64,000 bases of DNA from Nocardia bovistercoris (lineage in GTDB: Bacteria; Actinomycetota; Actinomycetes; Mycobacteriales; Mycobacteriaceae). The position numbers and the translations under genes are program-made. Below the pieces are notes generated by a model, which had not been told where the DNA came from, searched no databases, and was given only the letters and a program-made list of their open reading frames with translations. This document shows positions 9,440 to 19,089 of this stretch, one piece after another. The stretch covers positions 310,001 through 374,000 of the forward strand of contig NZ_JADMLG010000005.1 of NCBI RefSeq assembly GCF_015674855.1, read 5' to 3'. The stretch's first letter is position 1. The number at the start of each line of letters is the position of its first letter.

Positions 9440-9853
9440 TTAGAATTTCAACCCACCTTCACGAGCGGCGTCGGCCAAGGCGGCGATCCGCCCGTGGTAA
9501 TCGTGACCACCACGGTCGAACACCACGGCTTCGACACCGGCGGCCTTGGCGCGCGCGGCCAGCAGTTCGCCGACCTTCTTGCTCTTGGCCGACTTGTCGC
9601 CGTCCAGTGCGCGCACATCGGCCTCGATGGAGGAGGCGGCGGCGATGGTCTTGCCGACCGAATCGTCGACCAGCTGCGCGTGCAGGTGCCGCGAGGAGCG
9701 GTTGACGACCAGGCGCGGACGCTCGGTGGTGCCGACGACCTTCTTGCGCAGACGGAAGTGACGGCGGGTCTTGGACAGCCGACGCGTGGTCGACACGTCC
9801 TTGCCACGCGGCTTGCGCTTGGCGATCTGGTTTGCGGTTTGCGCCATCGTCAC
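9440..9853 (-). CDS. rplR: 50S ribosomal protein L18
   Basis: Up to 137 residues. The GTG at 9851-9853 overlaps the rplF stop as GTGA and has GGAAAG about 8 nt upstream; an ATG at 9845-9847 ([13 protein letters not shown]) is an alternative giving 135 residues. The core [40 protein letters not shown] and the C-terminal [26 protein letters not shown] are diagnostic. It binds 5S rRNA together with L5. About 70 bp separate it from rpsE. Confidence 0.97.
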   Translation of the reverse strand: MTMAQTANQIAKRKPRGKDVSTTRRLSKTRRHFRLRKKVVGTTERPRLVVNRSSRHLHAQLVDDSVGKTIAAASSIEADVRALDGDKSAKSKKVGELLAARAKAAGVEAVVFDRGGHDYHGRIAALADAAREGGLKF

Positions 9854-10389
9854 TTACCTGTCTTTCCGACCTTGCGGCGAACGACCTCGCCGGCGTAGCG
9901 GATGCCCTTGCCCTTGTACGGGTCGGGCTTGCGCAGTCCGTGGATCACCGCGGAGATCTGACCGACCTTCTGCTTGTCGATCCCGGACACGGAGAACTTG
10001 GTGGGCGATTCCACCGCGAAGGTGATGCCTTCGGGCGCCTCGATCGGCACCGGGTGGCTGTAGCCGAGGGCGAACTCGAGGTTCGAGCCCTTGGCGGCGA
10101 CACGGTAACCGACGCCGAAGATTTCCATCTTCTTCTCGTAGCCCTTGGTGACGCCCTCGATCATGTTGGCGACCAGGGTGCGGGTCAGGCCGTGCAGCGC
10201 GCGGTTCTGCCGTTCGTCGTTGGGGCGCGTGACCTCGAGCTGGCCGTCCTCGCCCTTCCCGACCACGATCGGCTCGGCGACCGTGTGCGAGAGGGTGCCC
10301 TTGGGCCCCTTCACCGACACGGCCTGGCCGTCGATGGTCACCTCGACGCCGGACGGAATTGCGATGGGCTTCTTGCCGATACGCGACAT
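9850..10389 (-). CDS. rplF: 50S ribosomal protein L6
   Basis: 179 residues with the two tandem L6 folds; starts [20 protein letters not shown] and ends with the [19 protein letters not shown] signature used by the family. It binds 23S rRNA near the factor-binding site. It lies 15 bp downstream of rpsH and its stop overlaps the start of rplR, as expected for the spc operon. Confidence 0.98.
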   Translation of the reverse strand: MSRIGKKPIAIPSGVEVTIDGQAVSVKGPKGTLSHTVAEPIVVGKGEDGQLEVTRPNDERQNRALHGLTRTLVANMIEGVTKGYEKKMEIFGVGYRVAAKGSNLEFALGYSHPVPIEAPEGITFAVESPTKFSVSGIDKQKVGQISAVIHGLRKPDPYKGKGIRYAGEVVRRKVGKTGK

Positions 10390-10404
10390 GTCTCCAGTCC
10401 TCCC

Positions 10405-10803
10405 TTACCAGACGTAGGCGAGGACTTCGCCGCCCACGCCGGCTTTTGCCGCCTGACGGTCGGTGAGCAGGCCGGTCGACGTGGAGATGATCGCCACGCC
10501 GAGGCCGCCGAGGACCTTGGGCAGATTGGTGGACTTCGCGTACACACGCAGACCCGGCTTCGACACCCGGCGCAGCCCCTGGAGGCTGCGCTCCCGGCTC
10601 GGACCGTACTTGAGGTCGACGACCAGGGCCTTGCCCACGGGTGCGTCCTCGGTGCGGTAGTCGGCGATGTAGCCCTCGCGCTTGAGGATCTCGGCGATGT
10701 TCGCCTTGATCTTCGAGTGCGGAGCCTTCACCTGATCGTGGTACGCCGAGTTGGCGTTGCGCAGACGCGTCAGGAAGTCTGCGATCGGATCAGTCATGGT
10801 CAT
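10405..10803 (-). CDS. rpsH: 30S ribosomal protein S8
   Basis: 132 residues (130 if the second ATG at 10795-10797 is used). The core has [20 protein letters not shown] at the N-terminus and the [39 protein letters not shown]-terminal half that contacts 16S helix 21. In most actinobacteria rpsH directly follows rpsN; here it is the first gene of its block, and rpsN lies 7.5 kb away behind a terminator. A separate promoter must therefore lie in 10804-11271. Confidence 0.98.
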   Translation of the reverse strand: MTMTDPIADFLTRLRNANSAYHDQVKAPHSKIKANIAEILKREGYIADYRTEDAPVGKALVVDLKYGPSRERSLQGLRRVSKPGLRVYAKSTNLPKVLGGLGVAIISTSTGLLTDRQAAKAGVGGEVLAYVW

Positions 10804-11271
10804 GGTTCGACCTTGACACCTTTCTCGCTGCGGTTCCCATGCAACATCCGCGTGCGTTCACGCACGTCAGCGCTTCGCGCACACGAATCGTGGGCCTACA
10901 ACAATTCGGCGGTCCGGCCGACTCTTGTCGACCGGATGAGTACTCGTTCGGAGCCTCGGCGCCCGAGCGGGTCGCATTCCCCCGAACGACGATCACGCCG
11001 TTCGACCGGGGACATGCGGACATGGAAATGCCCAGGCAACCGCCCTAGTGTAGGCAATCCCCTGATCAGCACAAAATCCGGGTGCCCGCGTTTCGGCCGG
11101 GTCGCAGGCGAGCCTGCCCGATCGACGGCGACCGCGCCGTCCCGCATCTCCGACAGGATGTCGTCCGGATCACAAAGCGCTCCGATTGTCGCGACGGACG
11201 GCGGCCGCTCGCTACGAACATAGCTGCGACCTGCGATAACGGAATGCTGAACAGCGAATCGACCGACTACC
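10804..11271. other. Intergenic region expected to hold the rpsH-operon promoter
   Basis: About 470 bp without a convincing gene. It divides the minus-strand rpsH block from the plus-strand Uma2-like gene. An inverted repeat, CGTGCGT at 10851-10857 and ACGCACG at 10860-10866 with a 2-nt centre, lies about 50 bp upstream of rpsH and could be an operator or leader hairpin. No clear -35/-10 pair was picked out by eye. Confidence 0.35.
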
Positions 11272-11934
11272 ATGAGCGACATGGCGCGTCCGCGGATCGA
11301 ACACCCCGACCTCCCCGAGTACATGACGTGGGAGCAGCTGGAACAGCTACCCGAAGAGGTCGCGCGCCAAATCGAACTGTGGGACGGACGCGTCGTCTGG
11401 CTGCGGCGTGGACCGGCGGAGCATCAGGCATTCACCTTCGCCCTGACGAGTTCGCTGAAGCAGAACGCGAAAGCCGCCATGAAAGGTGCGCCGGACCGGT
11501 GCTGGCGAGTCGACTTCGAGACGAACGTCTTCTTCGGCTCGAGCGGCAAATCCGACTTCGTGACCCCCGACTTCCTCGTCTACCGATGCCTCGACGCGCC
11601 CTACCAGGACATCCGAGCTGCCGATGTTCTGGTAGCGGGCGAAGTCCTCTCCCCCTCCAACTCCCAAACCGACATGATCGCCAAACGAGCCAGATACGCC
11701 AAGGCAGGCATCCCCTGGTACTGGGAAGTGACTCTCGAACGGGAGAGAAGCGCCATCGCCATGATCCGAATATTCGCGCTCGAACGCGAACACGGCCCAC
11801 TCCCCGAAGGCGTACACCCCCTCTACCCCTCCAACTACCTACCGACCGAGGAATGGACCCCGAAAGACTCCGAAGCCATCCACACCGACCACCCCTTCCC
11901 GATCCACATCCCCTGGCAAGACCTCGAATTCTGA
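11272..11934 (+). CDS. Uma2 family endonuclease
   Basis: 220 residues, close to the usual 180-220. It carries the PD-(D/E)XK-like Uma2 (DUF820) core: MTWEQLEQLPEEVARQIELWDGRVV at about 15-40, the acidic FVTPDFLVYR at about 97-106, then VLVAGEVLSPSNSQTD and the KRARYAKAGIPWYWEV lysine segment. The Asp, Glu and Lys of these blocks are the presumed catalytic set. The real substrate of Uma2 proteins is mostly unknown. Start could be the ATG at 11272 or the second at 11281. It is the first gene of the accessory block inserted between rpsH and rpsN. Confidence 0.85.
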   Translation: MSDMARPRIEHPDLPEYMTWEQLEQLPEEVARQIELWDGRVVWLRRGPAEHQAFTFALTSSLKQNAKAAMKGAPDRCWRVDFETNVFFGSSGKSDFVTPDFLVYRCLDAPYQDIRAADVLVAGEVLSPSNSQTDMIAKRARYAKAGIPWYWEVTLERERSAIAMIRIFALEREHGPLPEGVHPLYPSNYLPTEEWTPKDSEAIHTDHPFPIHIPWQDLEF

Positions 11935-12011
11935 CCGTCGGTTCGATCCTCGTCATGTTCGCGGCGAAACGTCTCGCGGCGCTTACCGAAGCTACGGCGG
12001 TGGTCACGTAA

Positions 12012-12317
12012 TTGCTCGCCGCCGAGGCAGCACTCGCGCGAACCGATGTCCCCGCTCCGATCGAGTTGGGTCAACTCGCGTGGCTCGCGGAGTTCGATCG
12101 TGACGACCGCGACGCGGCGATCTCGGAACTCCGCGACGCGCTGGTGCTGACGATGACCGCCGCAGACTCCGGTCCCCTCCGCGAGACGCTGCGCGCGTGG
12201 ACGACCACCGCCGCGGTCATGCGCGATCCCGTGCGACGAGCTGCCCACACGGGAGCTGTCCGAGAAACCGATTCCACCGAGGTGTTCCCTCCGGCGGTCG
12301 GCGATACCGAGCGGTGA
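12012..12317 (+). CDS. Small protein of unknown function (DUF6247-like), TTG start
   Basis: 101 residues if the TTG at 12012 is used; an in-frame TAA stands directly before it, so the start cannot be further upstream. The body (FDRDDRDAAISELRDAL, then LRETLRAWTTTAAVMRDP) resembles short actinobacterial DUF6247-type proteins, where a Leu-x-Glu-x-Leu-x-x-Trp helix is followed by a DP motif. Family assignment is by eye. No ribosome-binding site was seen, so it may be an eroded copy. It lies 77 bp after the Uma2-like gene. Confidence 0.4.
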   Translation: MLAAEAALARTDVPAPIELGQLAWLAEFDRDDRDAAISELRDALVLTMTAADSGPLRETLRAWTTTAAVMRDPVRRAAHTGAVRETDSTEVFPPAVGDTER

Positions 12318-12803
12318 CCTTCGCCCGACACTTGCCACCCTTTCGGCACCGCGCAAGGCAGATCAGCCGCACTGCTCGATCACGCACGGCCTGGTCCTGA
12401 AGATCGACTTCGGGAATCGCGGAAACATTCTCGCTGTCGGATAGCTCAGATCCGTACGACCGCTTGCGGACTCGATGGATGGGGCGTTCGACGCATGTGC
12501 GCCACCGGGGTGGCGGCGGAACGAGTGGGTGGCGTAATAGAGTGCAGCACAGCGTGACCCGTCACGGCGACACCTACCGTGCGTGATCCGCGCGGGGATC
12601 GGATCGCCCGCAACGAATGAAACGGACGTGCACATATCGGTACTGCCGCACGGTTTCGGACTCGAATCAGGAACGGGCCCGAATCTCGCGCATGCCCGCG
12701 TCGATGGCCGTCCTCGTCCAGGGCTGTGGCGCTCGATACCGCGCCGATCTCGCGGACCATCCCCGCATGCCCGACTGAAAACCGTATACGGAGCCATGAT
12801 CCG
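12318..12803. other. Non-coding or unresolved stretch
   Basis: About 490 bp with open frames on both strands but none with recognisable domains or a convincing start. I see no RNA gene or repeat. A promoter for the small gene at 12804 could lie here. Confidence 0.3.
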
Positions 12804-13097
12804 ATGAGCACACGCGCCACCCGCGCCGACGACGAACCCCTGTGGACCACCGTCGTGGCCGACCAGCGGGCTTTGTGGTTCGTCCGCGCCGGGGTGATCC
12901 ACGTCGAGACGATCCTCACCCCGGACGGCGCCGTCGACCTGCGCGGCGAACATCTCGGCGGCTGCATCGACGCCATGCCGCGTGAATTGTGGAACCGGGT
13001 CCGCTACGACTACGAGAAGTACTGTGGAACACCGAATTCCGCACGTCGGAATACCAAGCCCACACCCGAGCGCGGCTCCGAGCCGTCGACGCCGTGA
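12804..13097 (+). CDS. Small hypothetical protein
   Basis: 97 residues from the ATG at 12804. An earlier in-frame start at 12726 would add 26 low-quality residues. The central part is protein-like: LWTTVVADQRALWFVRAGVI, then HVETILTPDGAVDLRGEHLG and DAMPRELWNRVRYDYEKYCG, suggesting a small alpha/beta fold. I do not recognise a family. The gene precedes, in convergent orientation, the immunity-like paralogue ending at 13173. Confidence 0.5.
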   Translation: MSTRATRADDEPLWTTVVADQRALWFVRAGVIHVETILTPDGAVDLRGEHLGGCIDAMPRELWNRVRYDYEKYCGTPNSARRNTKPTPERGSEPSTP

Positions 13098-13172
13098 TCA
13101 GCGACGTCGATTCCTGATCGTCAGCGGGCGACTCGCCACATCCGATGTCGAGACCGGGCGGGCGCGCACCAC

Positions 13173-15179
13173 TCAACCGCCCGAGGAACCGTGCCGCTGC
13201 TGGAAACGCCGTTCGAACTCGGCGACATAGATCGAAGGCGCCACCGAGGACGAAGACTGTTCGAGGACACCGTCGTCGGCGACGTAGAAGATGGCGCGGC
13301 CGAGGGCGATCTCGTCGGGGCGGGTGGGGGCGTAGACCATCCAGCCGATATCGATCCGGTCGGCCCGCAGTTCGTCCAGCGGATAGCCCGCGCTTTGCGG
13401 ACCGTTGTCGGTGATGTAGCGGCGCACCCGCGCGATGGCTTCCTCGCGGGGCATCGGCTCGGGTTCGGCGAGTGTGACACCGGCCAGCGTGAGCTGGTAG
13501 TAGGCACTGTCGATATCGAAATCGCCGGTGTCGCCGAATACTTCGACCAGGGTGTCGCGCGTGACCACCCCGACTTCGGCGGCCGAGACCAGAGTGTCCA
13601 CGGCCGCGCGCGCCCGCGGGTCCGGCTGCTCGGCGAACAGGTCGCAGATGACCGCGACGACGGTTTCGGTGGTCCAGATTCCCGGCAGCGCGTCCACCAG
13701 ATGTTCGGAACCGGGCGAGTCGCCGCGATACCACTCACCGGCCTCCCACCAGTAGCAGAAGGAAAGCAGACCGTTCCCGGCACGAGGGTTCAACACCGGA
13801 TTCGCGACCCACGCGGGCGCACCCGCGTACAGCAGCGGCGCGGCATGACCGCCGTTGTAGGTGGCGTCGAGCCGCTCGGCGTCCCACACCCCGCCGGAAA
13901 GCACCGCGCGACCGCCGGGCAGCACATACAGCGTCGAACCGCTGCGCCGCGAACCTTCGAAGAACCCGAGAGCGGGCAGAATACGCGGCCCCCACTGCGA
14001 TTCGGCCGCCACGAACGCCGCCGACATCACCGCCCACCGCCCCCACAGCACCGGCAGCGCCGGGAAATCCCCCTCGCTGCGCACCGCCCGCACATCGGCT
14101 TCCCGATCCGCGCGCGCCCCCGCCGCCGCCACCCGCGCGGGCCGTGACTGCCTGCCGCCGTGGCGGATATACGCCGCCAGCCACACGGGCAGATTCGCGC
14201 GCGGGTAGACCTCGAGGTCGGCGGCATACACCTCCCTCGGGAACAGTTGGTCGTCCGGAAACGGTTCGTCGCCGTAGTCGTGATCCACCTCGATCACGCC
14301 CTCGTCGGTCAAGGCGAGCAGCATCCGCCACCACGGACCGTCACCCAATTCCGCCGACAGATGCCGGTGTTCACGCACCAGGGCCAGCACGTCCCGGTCA
14401 GGATGCGCGCGCACCGACCGCTCGTGCTCGTCGAAGAAGAACACCTGCACCATCTCGGCGCCGACGGTGAGCGTGAACACCGCCTCGAGGCGGAGCCAAC
14501 CGGGCGGGCCGATCGCGGCGAGCGCGCGGGCGATCCCGTGACTCAGCCGTTTCGCGCGTTCCTCGGCGTCGAGTGGTTCGTCGGCGATGGCGAAGCCGAT
14601 GTCCGGAAGGTCCTCGGCCGATACCGCATCGACCGAGGCATCGCCGACGTGGGACGAACGGGAATCGCGCGCAGGCTCCGCCACGGATTCGCGGACATCA
14701 GAATCCGCGGATTCCCCTGTGGCACTCGGGATTTCGGCATCCAATTGACTCCGCTCGGCGAACCCATCCGCACTGGCGGCCGAAGCGGCGGCATAACCTT
14801 CCGCTACCACCCAAGCGGCAGTGTCCCCTTCGACCATCCAGGTCGCGGCGGCACGCTCGACCATCCGAGCGCAGGCGGCACCCTCGACCGGTCCGGTCGC
14901 AGCGTCACGTTCATGCGTGCGAGAGGCAGCATCACCTTCTTCGCCCGAAGTCGGGTCGGGAACAGGTACGCCCTCGGCGGCGGCGAGGGATTCGATCGAA
15001 GCGGTACCCGGCTCCCCGGCGGAACCGGCCTGCCACGTCGTCGAGGCGGACGCACCACCTTCGGCCGAGGGCGGAGAAGACCCGGCCGGACCTGCGAAAT
15101 CGTCGGGGAACGCGGCGGATTCGGCGGTCGGATCCGCGCGGCGAGCGTCGTCACCATCCGGACCGTGTGAGGTGGTCAC
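13173..15179 (-). CDS. Paralogue of the immunity-like protein with long low-complexity N-terminus
   Basis: 668 residues. Residues about 215-668 align by eye along the whole of the 508-residue protein at 2887-4413, including [55 protein letters not shown] and the C-terminal [20 protein letters not shown]. The first 200 residues are an Ala/Glu/Ser/Thr-rich extension with degenerate repeats ([20 protein letters not shown]). Unlike its paralogue it has no WXG100, YbaB or toxin gene beside it, so it looks like an orphan or displaced immunity gene. Neighbours are a small unknown gene and dtd. The immunity role is inference. Confidence 0.65.
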   Translation of the reverse strand: MTTSHGPDGDDARRADPTAESAAFPDDFAGPAGSSPPSAEGGASASTTWQAGSAGEPGTASIESLAAAEGVPVPDPTSGEEGDAASRTHERDAATGPVEGAACARMVERAAATWMVEGDTAAWVVAEGYAAASAASADGFAERSQLDAEIPSATGESADSDVRESVAEPARDSRSSHVGDASVDAVSAEDLPDIGFAIADEPLDAEERAKRLSHGIARALAAIGPPGWLRLEAVFTLTVGAEMVQVFFFDEHERSVRAHPDRDVLALVREHRHLSAELGDGPWWRMLLALTDEGVIEVDHDYGDEPFPDDQLFPREVYAADLEVYPRANLPVWLAAYIRHGGRQSRPARVAAAGARADREADVRAVRSEGDFPALPVLWGRWAVMSAAFVAAESQWGPRILPALGFFEGSRRSGSTLYVLPGGRAVLSGGVWDAERLDATYNGGHAAPLLYAGAPAWVANPVLNPRAGNGLLSFCYWWEAGEWYRGDSPGSEHLVDALPGIWTTETVVAVICDLFAEQPDPRARAAVDTLVSAAEVGVVTRDTLVEVFGDTGDFDIDSAYYQLTLAGVTLAEPEPMPREEAIARVRRYITDNGPQSAGYPLDELRADRIDIGWMVYAPTRPDEIALGRAIFYVADDGVLEQSSSSVAPSIYVAEFERRFQQRHGSSGG

Positions 15180-15367
15180 GTCGCAACCTCTCGTCGTCGC
15201 ATCGAACGCCGACCGGCTCCGCCGTGCGATGCGGCGGTGTGCCGACGGCTGTCGTTCGGCCCCATCCTGGCACAGTCGCGCCGATCGGGTCGGACGCGCT
15301 CAGGTCCGTGCGCGCATCCGACCGACGCGACCGCGAGCGGGTCGACATCGGATGCGACGATCTGGGG

Positions 15368-15799
15368 ATGCGTGTAATTCTCCAGCGTGTCACCGCGGCG
15401 CAGGTCAGCGTCGACGGTGCGGTTGTCGGTCGGATCGAGCCGAATCCGCAGGGGTTGGTCGCGCTGGTCGGTGTGACGCACGGGGATGACGCGCAGCGGG
15501 CGAAAGCGTTGGCGGACAAGGTGTGGCGGTTGCGGATTCTGTCCGGCGAACGGTCCGCCGCCGACCTGGGCGCGCCGATCCTGGTCGTCAGCCAGTTCAC
15601 CCTGTACGCCGACACGGCGAAGGGGCGGCGACCATCCTGGTCCGCGGCCGCGCCCGGCGCGGTGGCCGAACCCATCGTGGAGGTCTTCGCGGATGCGCTG
15701 CGCGACGCGGGCGCGACCGTCGCGACGGGCCGTTTCGGCGCGCACATGAGTATCGATCTCACCAACGACGGTCCGGTGACGGTGATCCTCGACGCCTGA
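15368..15799 (+). CDS. dtd: D-aminoacyl-tRNA deacylase
   Basis: 143 residues from the ATG at 15368 ([20 protein letters not shown]), normal size for DTD. It hydrolyses D-amino acids, and misloaded Gly, from tRNA. Both active-site signatures are present: [20 protein letters not shown] at about residues 78-97 and the Gly-cisPro motif in [11 protein letters not shown] at the C-terminus. A frame extending much further upstream is just open high-GC sequence. It is a housekeeping gene inside an otherwise accessory block. Confidence 0.95.
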   Translation: MRVILQRVTAAQVSVDGAVVGRIEPNPQGLVALVGVTHGDDAQRAKALADKVWRLRILSGERSAADLGAPILVVSQFTLYADTAKGRRPSWSAAAPGAVAEPIVEVFADALRDAGATVATGRFGAHMSIDLTNDGPVTVILDA

Positions 15800-16011
15800 C
15801 GCGCCGCCCGCTCACCCGAACCGCTGTTCGCGCCCGGTCACCGCACGCCCCGACCGCCGAGCCCATCCCGGATGCCGAACCCGTCACGACGTAAGCGCTC
15901 ACTCCCCGCCCCTCACGCACGACGGCCGGTCGGCGGCGGTTTGCCGAAAGAACCGGTGACGGCCCTTCCGCAGCGGCGCGCCGCCGAATATGGCACACTC
16001 AGCGAGCACGA

Positions 16012-17553
16012 GTGCGGCCAATCGACGCCCGTGTGCGGAAGGTGATGCGCGAGTTGAGGATCGCGATGGAATTGAGCGCGATCGAGCGCCAAGTGGCGGT
16101 TGACCGCAGCGCGGCCAGGGATCGGACCCCCGAGAGTGAACTGCAGCTCGCGGCCACGCTGAACGAGCTGGCCAAAGCGCTGCTCGCGACCAAGACGAAC
16201 GGTGCGCCGCGCGACCGCACGCCCGAGGCGATAGCGCCCGCACAGGAGGCGGTCGGGATCCGGCTGCATTGGCTCGCGAACGGTTACGTCAGCGCCAGGC
16301 ACGCGGGTGACGTGCAGGAAGCGCTGCGTACATTCGAGCAGGCTACCCGCCAGACCGGTCACCGCGAACTGGCGGTGAGCACGATCCGCAACGCCTGCCA
16401 CACCTACCGCGAGGTCGCCCAGGCCTACCCGCACGTGGCGGGTACCTGCGCCGACGGACTCGGAAAATGCGGCGTCTGGCTGGGCAGACTCGATCAGAAC
16501 GCGGCCGTCGCCGCCACCGTCGATGCCGCCCGCATCCGCGCCGACCTCGCCTCCGCCAGTCCAGAACTGGCGGGCAAATACCTGGCGAGCTTGAGCACCC
16601 TGCTGCGCACTTTGATGGTCGGGCGCTCCCGCAAGCAAGCGATCTCGATGTATCGGGAGCACTATTCCGCGTTCACCCCGATGAGTTTGCAGATCCGGTT
16701 GCGCGCGTGTTCGGTGCCCGACCTGGATCTCACCCCGAAGTCGGTGCAGGCGCTGACCGAGTTGGAGTGCCGGACGCTGGAACAGGCGGGCCGCATCACC
16801 CAACAGCAAATCCTGCGCAAGACCTCGGGTGACCTGTCGACGGTCGAGGAGATCAACTGGCGACTCGCGCTGGTCGGCATGCGCCCGCTCACGCCGGGCT
16901 CGGATCCGGAACCGCCGTCGATGCCGGTGGAGATCGGCCCCACATTCGGCGCGCTCGGTGTGCGCTGTCCCGACCGCGACGCGATCGCCCAGTTGAAGGC
17001 CGCCATCGTCGCCGCCTACGCCATGGACGACATCCAGCCGGTCGACAGCACCGCCTACCCGGACCCGGGCGCTCTGGGCGCGGCCGAATTCAATCCGGCG
17101 AGCACCCTCGGCGAGGATGTGGTGCTGATCGAGATGTCGGACGGCGGCTGGGTCACCGTGATGAGCCTGAACTGGGAACTCGCCCCCGTCGGCAAACACC
17201 CGCTCGCGCTGCGCCTTTCGCAGGACTGGCCGGTGATCAGCGTCACCGCCACCGACAACCGCTCCTACGAGCTGTGCCGCTACGACGGCGGCCGCCCCAC
17301 CCAGTACGCCGCCCTCGGCAGACCCCCCGGCACGAGCACCGTCCAGGACCCCCTGCTCCCCCTCGACTTCGAATGGCTGGCGACCTACGGCGCCCATTTC
17401 GCCACCGAGAACAAATTACGCGTCGCATTCGGCAATACCCGCAGCTTCGCCAACCTCACCTTCCTCCCCAACGCGGGCATCCGACAAATCCGCAAAACCC
17501 TCCCCCTGATAGACCACGACCACGTCCTGTTCTTCCGCAAAAGCACTTCCTGA
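16012..17553 (+). CDS. Large hypothetical protein with TPR-like helical N-terminal half
   Basis: 513 residues from a GTG at 16012; ATGs at 16042 and 16066 are alternatives. Residues about 1-260 are helical with TPR-like spacing (ELQLAATLNELAKALLATK, AIAPAQEAVGIRLHWLANG, DVQEALRTFEQATRQTGHRE). The C-terminal half (about 300-510) is a different alpha/beta part with VLIEMSDGGWVTVMSLNWEL. I recognise no catalytic motif. It is immediately upstream of the vapBC operator on the same strand. It could belong to a defence or toxin system, but the sequence does not show it. Confidence 0.6.
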   Translation: MRPIDARVRKVMRELRIAMELSAIERQVAVDRSAARDRTPESELQLAATLNELAKALLATKTNGAPRDRTPEAIAPAQEAVGIRLHWLANGYVSARHAGDVQEALRTFEQATRQTGHRELAVSTIRNACHTYREVAQAYPHVAGTCADGLGKCGVWLGRLDQNAAVAATVDAARIRADLASASPELAGKYLASLSTLLRTLMVGRSRKQAISMYREHYSAFTPMSLQIRLRACSVPDLDLTPKSVQALTELECRTLEQAGRITQQQILRKTSGDLSTVEEINWRLALVGMRPLTPGSDPEPPSMPVEIGPTFGALGVRCPDRDAIAQLKAAIVAAYAMDDIQPVDSTAYPDPGALGAAEFNPASTLGEDVVLIEMSDGGWVTVMSLNWELAPVGKHPLALRLSQDWPVISVTATDNRSYELCRYDGGRPTQYAALGRPPGTSTVQDPLLPLDFEWLATYGAHFATENKLRVAFGNTRSFANLTFLPNAGIRQIRKTLPLIDHDHVLFFRKSTS

Positions 17554-17566
17554 ACCACACACCAGC

Positions 17567-17588
17567 GAGTATGAACATGTTCATACTC
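17567..17588. promoter_or_regulatory. Perfect 22-bp palindrome, likely VapB operator
   Basis: The half-site GAGTATGAACA at 17567-17577 is followed directly by its exact reverse complement at 17578-17588. It ends 17 bp before the vapB ATG, where RHH antitoxins usually bind to repress their own operon. Confidence 0.75.
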
Positions 17589-17605
17589 GGTGATAGGATT
17601 CGGGT

Positions 17606-17845
17606 ATGAAGCGGATCACTATCAGCGTCCCCGACGAAGTCGCGGCCAAGGCCGACAACGCGGTCGCACAAGGAGAAGCGACGTCGGTATCGGCCTGGTT
17701 TTCCGAGATCGCCCGCAGAGAGCCCGACTGGTTCGCGGCCGAGCAGGCCGCCGACGAACTCGCCACGGAGGCGGGAGTGACAGACGCCGACCTCGCCTGG
17801 GCCCGCGCGACACTCGGCCTCGACTCCATCGATGAAGTCGCATGA
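17606..17845 (+). CDS. vapB: Ribbon-helix-helix-type antitoxin of a VapBC pair
   Basis: 79 residues. The N-terminus MKRITISVPDEVAAKADNAV has the beta strand and first helix of an RHH/MetJ-Arc DNA-binding domain. The acidic C-terminal part (ADELATEAGVTDADLAWARA) would wrap around the toxin. It overlaps vapC by 4 bp (ATGA), so the two are translated together. A perfect palindrome just upstream suggests autorepression. RHH fold and pairing with a PIN gene make the call firm; the specific VapB subfamily is not clear. Confidence 0.85.
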   Translation: MKRITISVPDEVAAKADNAVAQGEATSVSAWFSEIARREPDWFAAEQAADELATEAGVTDADLAWARATLGLDSIDEVA

Positions 17846-18216
17846 TCGTCCTGGACACCGGCGCGCTGATCGGAATAGAGAAGCGTGACGCGAGGACGGC
17901 CGCATTGATCCAGACCGCCATTGGAGCACGTCGACGTATCACGCTGCCTGCGACCGTACTCAGCCAAGCGTGGCGCAACAGTCCCCGCCAACATCCGATC
18001 GCACGCCTGCTGGCAGCCGATGGCTTGATCGTCGCTGAGCTCGATCGTCGACACGCACTTGCGGTGGGCACATTGCTGGCAAGGTCAGGCACCACCGATG
18101 TCGTCGATGCCCACGTGATCGTCTGCGCTCGCGCCACGCGCGCGGCAACTGTGGTGACCTCCGATCCTGACGATCTTCGCCGCTTGGACCCGACGATCGC
18201 GCTCACCGTGGTGTGA
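17842..18216 (+). CDS. vapC: PIN-domain ribonuclease toxin VapC
   Basis: 124 residues, typical PIN-domain length. The acidic metal-binding residues are visible: Asp5 in VLDTGALIGIE, Glu13 just after, Asp residues in GTTDVVDAHVIVCA at about 87-100 and in VTSDPDDLRRL near 112-120. VapC toxins cleave tRNA or rRNA and are blocked by VapB. Start ATG overlaps the vapB stop. It converges on the rpsN operon, with a shared hairpin between them at 18262-18296. Confidence 0.88.
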   Translation: MIVLDTGALIGIEKRDARTAALIQTAIGARRRITLPATVLSQAWRNSPRQHPIARLLAADGLIVAELDRRHALAVGTLLARSGTTDVVDAHVIVCARATRAATVVTSDPDDLRRLDPTIALTVV

Positions 18217-18261
18217 AGCGCGTGCGACTGAGCCCATTCTCCACACCACCCATCGGACGCC

Positions 18262-18296
18262 CGAAAGACACGGACTCGGGGAGTCCGTGTCTTTCG
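18262..18296. terminator. Bidirectional terminator between vapC and rpsN
   Basis: CGAAAGACACGGACTC at 18262-18277 pairs perfectly over 16 bp with 18281-18296, leaving a 3-nt loop. On the minus strand it lies 38 bp past the rpsN stop, on the plus strand 46 bp past vapC. It physically ends the rplN-rplX-rplE-rpsN transcript before rpsH. Confidence 0.8.
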
Positions 18297-18333
18297 CGGT
18301 ATTCGGTTTCAGGCGCGCCTCAGGGGCGCGGGC

Positions 18334-18519
18334 TCACCAGGAGCTCTTGTGAACTCCGGGGAGTTCGCCGCGGTGCGCCATTTCGCGCAAGCACACGCGG
18401 CACAGGCCGAACTTGCGGTAGACCGCGTGCGGGCGACCGCACCGCTGGCAGCGGGTGTAGGCGCGGACCGCGAACTTCGGCTTGGCGTTGGCCTTGTTGA
18501 CCAGTGCTTTCTTAGCCAT
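18334..18519 (-). CDS. rpsN: 30S ribosomal protein S14, zinc-binding type
   Basis: 61 residues from the ATG at 18517-18519 ([20 protein letters not shown]). It is the short, type Z form with the zinc ribbon C-x2-C at CQRC and C-x2-C at CRVC. It lies 4 bp after rplE. In the common bacterial order rpsH comes next; here the operon stops at a hairpin and rpsH is 7.5 kb away. Confidence 0.97.
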   Translation of the reverse strand: MAKKALVNKANAKPKFAVRAYTRCQRCGRPHAVYRKFGLCRVCLREMAHRGELPGVHKSSW

Positions 18520-18523
18520 GTGC

Positions 18524-19087
18524 TCAGTTCTCCTTGAACGGGAAGCCGAGGTGCTTGAGCAGGGCACGGCCTTCTTCGTTGTTGGTCGCGGTGGTGACCA
18601 CGGTGATGTCCATACCGCGCGGGCGGTCGATCTTGTCCACGTCGATCTCGTGGAACATCGACTGCTCGCTCAGGCCGAACGTGTAGTTGCCGTTGCCGTC
18701 GAACTGCTTCGGCGACAGGCCGCGGAAGTCGCGGATACGGGGCAGCGCGATGGAGACCAGGCGGTCGAGGAACTCCCACATGCGGTCGCCGCGCAGGGTG
18801 ACCTTCGCGCCGATCGGCATGCCCTCACGCAGCTTGAACTGCGCGATGGACTTGGTCGCCTTGCGGATCTCCGGCTTCTGGCCGGTGATCAGGGCCAGGT
18901 CGCTGACCGCGCCGTTGATGAGCTTCGCGTCGCGGGCGGCGTCGCCGACACCCATGTTCACGACGACCTTCACCACGCCGGGGATCTGCATCACGTTGGC
19001 GTAGTTGAACTCGTTGTTCAGCGCGTCCTTGATTTCCTCGCGGTAGCGAAGCTTGAGGCGCGGCTGGATCTTCTCGGTCGTGGTCAT
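18524..19087 (-). CDS. rplE: 50S ribosomal protein L5
   Basis: 187 residues; starts [20 protein letters not shown] and has [27 protein letters not shown]-type [20 protein letters not shown] and the C-terminal [20 protein letters not shown], all L5 hallmarks. Binds 5S rRNA and contacts P-site tRNA. It is 2 bp downstream of rplX and 4 bp upstream of rpsN. Confidence 0.98.
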   Translation of the reverse strand: MTTTEKIQPRLKLRYREEIKDALNNEFNYANVMQIPGVVKVVVNMGVGDAARDAKLINGAVSDLALITGQKPEIRKATKSIAQFKLREGMPIGAKVTLRGDRMWEFLDRLVSIALPRIRDFRGLSPKQFDGNGNYTFGLSEQSMFHEIDVDKIDRPRGMDITVVTTATNNEEGRALLKHLGFPFKEN

Positions 19088-19089
19088 AG

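Noticed and set aside
10896..11324. 142-residue minus-strand frame before the Uma2-like gene
   Set aside because: It overlaps the start of a well-supported gene and shows no protein-like pattern.
12363..12976. Minus-strand frames of 176-196 residues
   Set aside because: Low-quality composition, no ribosome-binding site and no family resemblance; treated as unresolved intergenic sequence.
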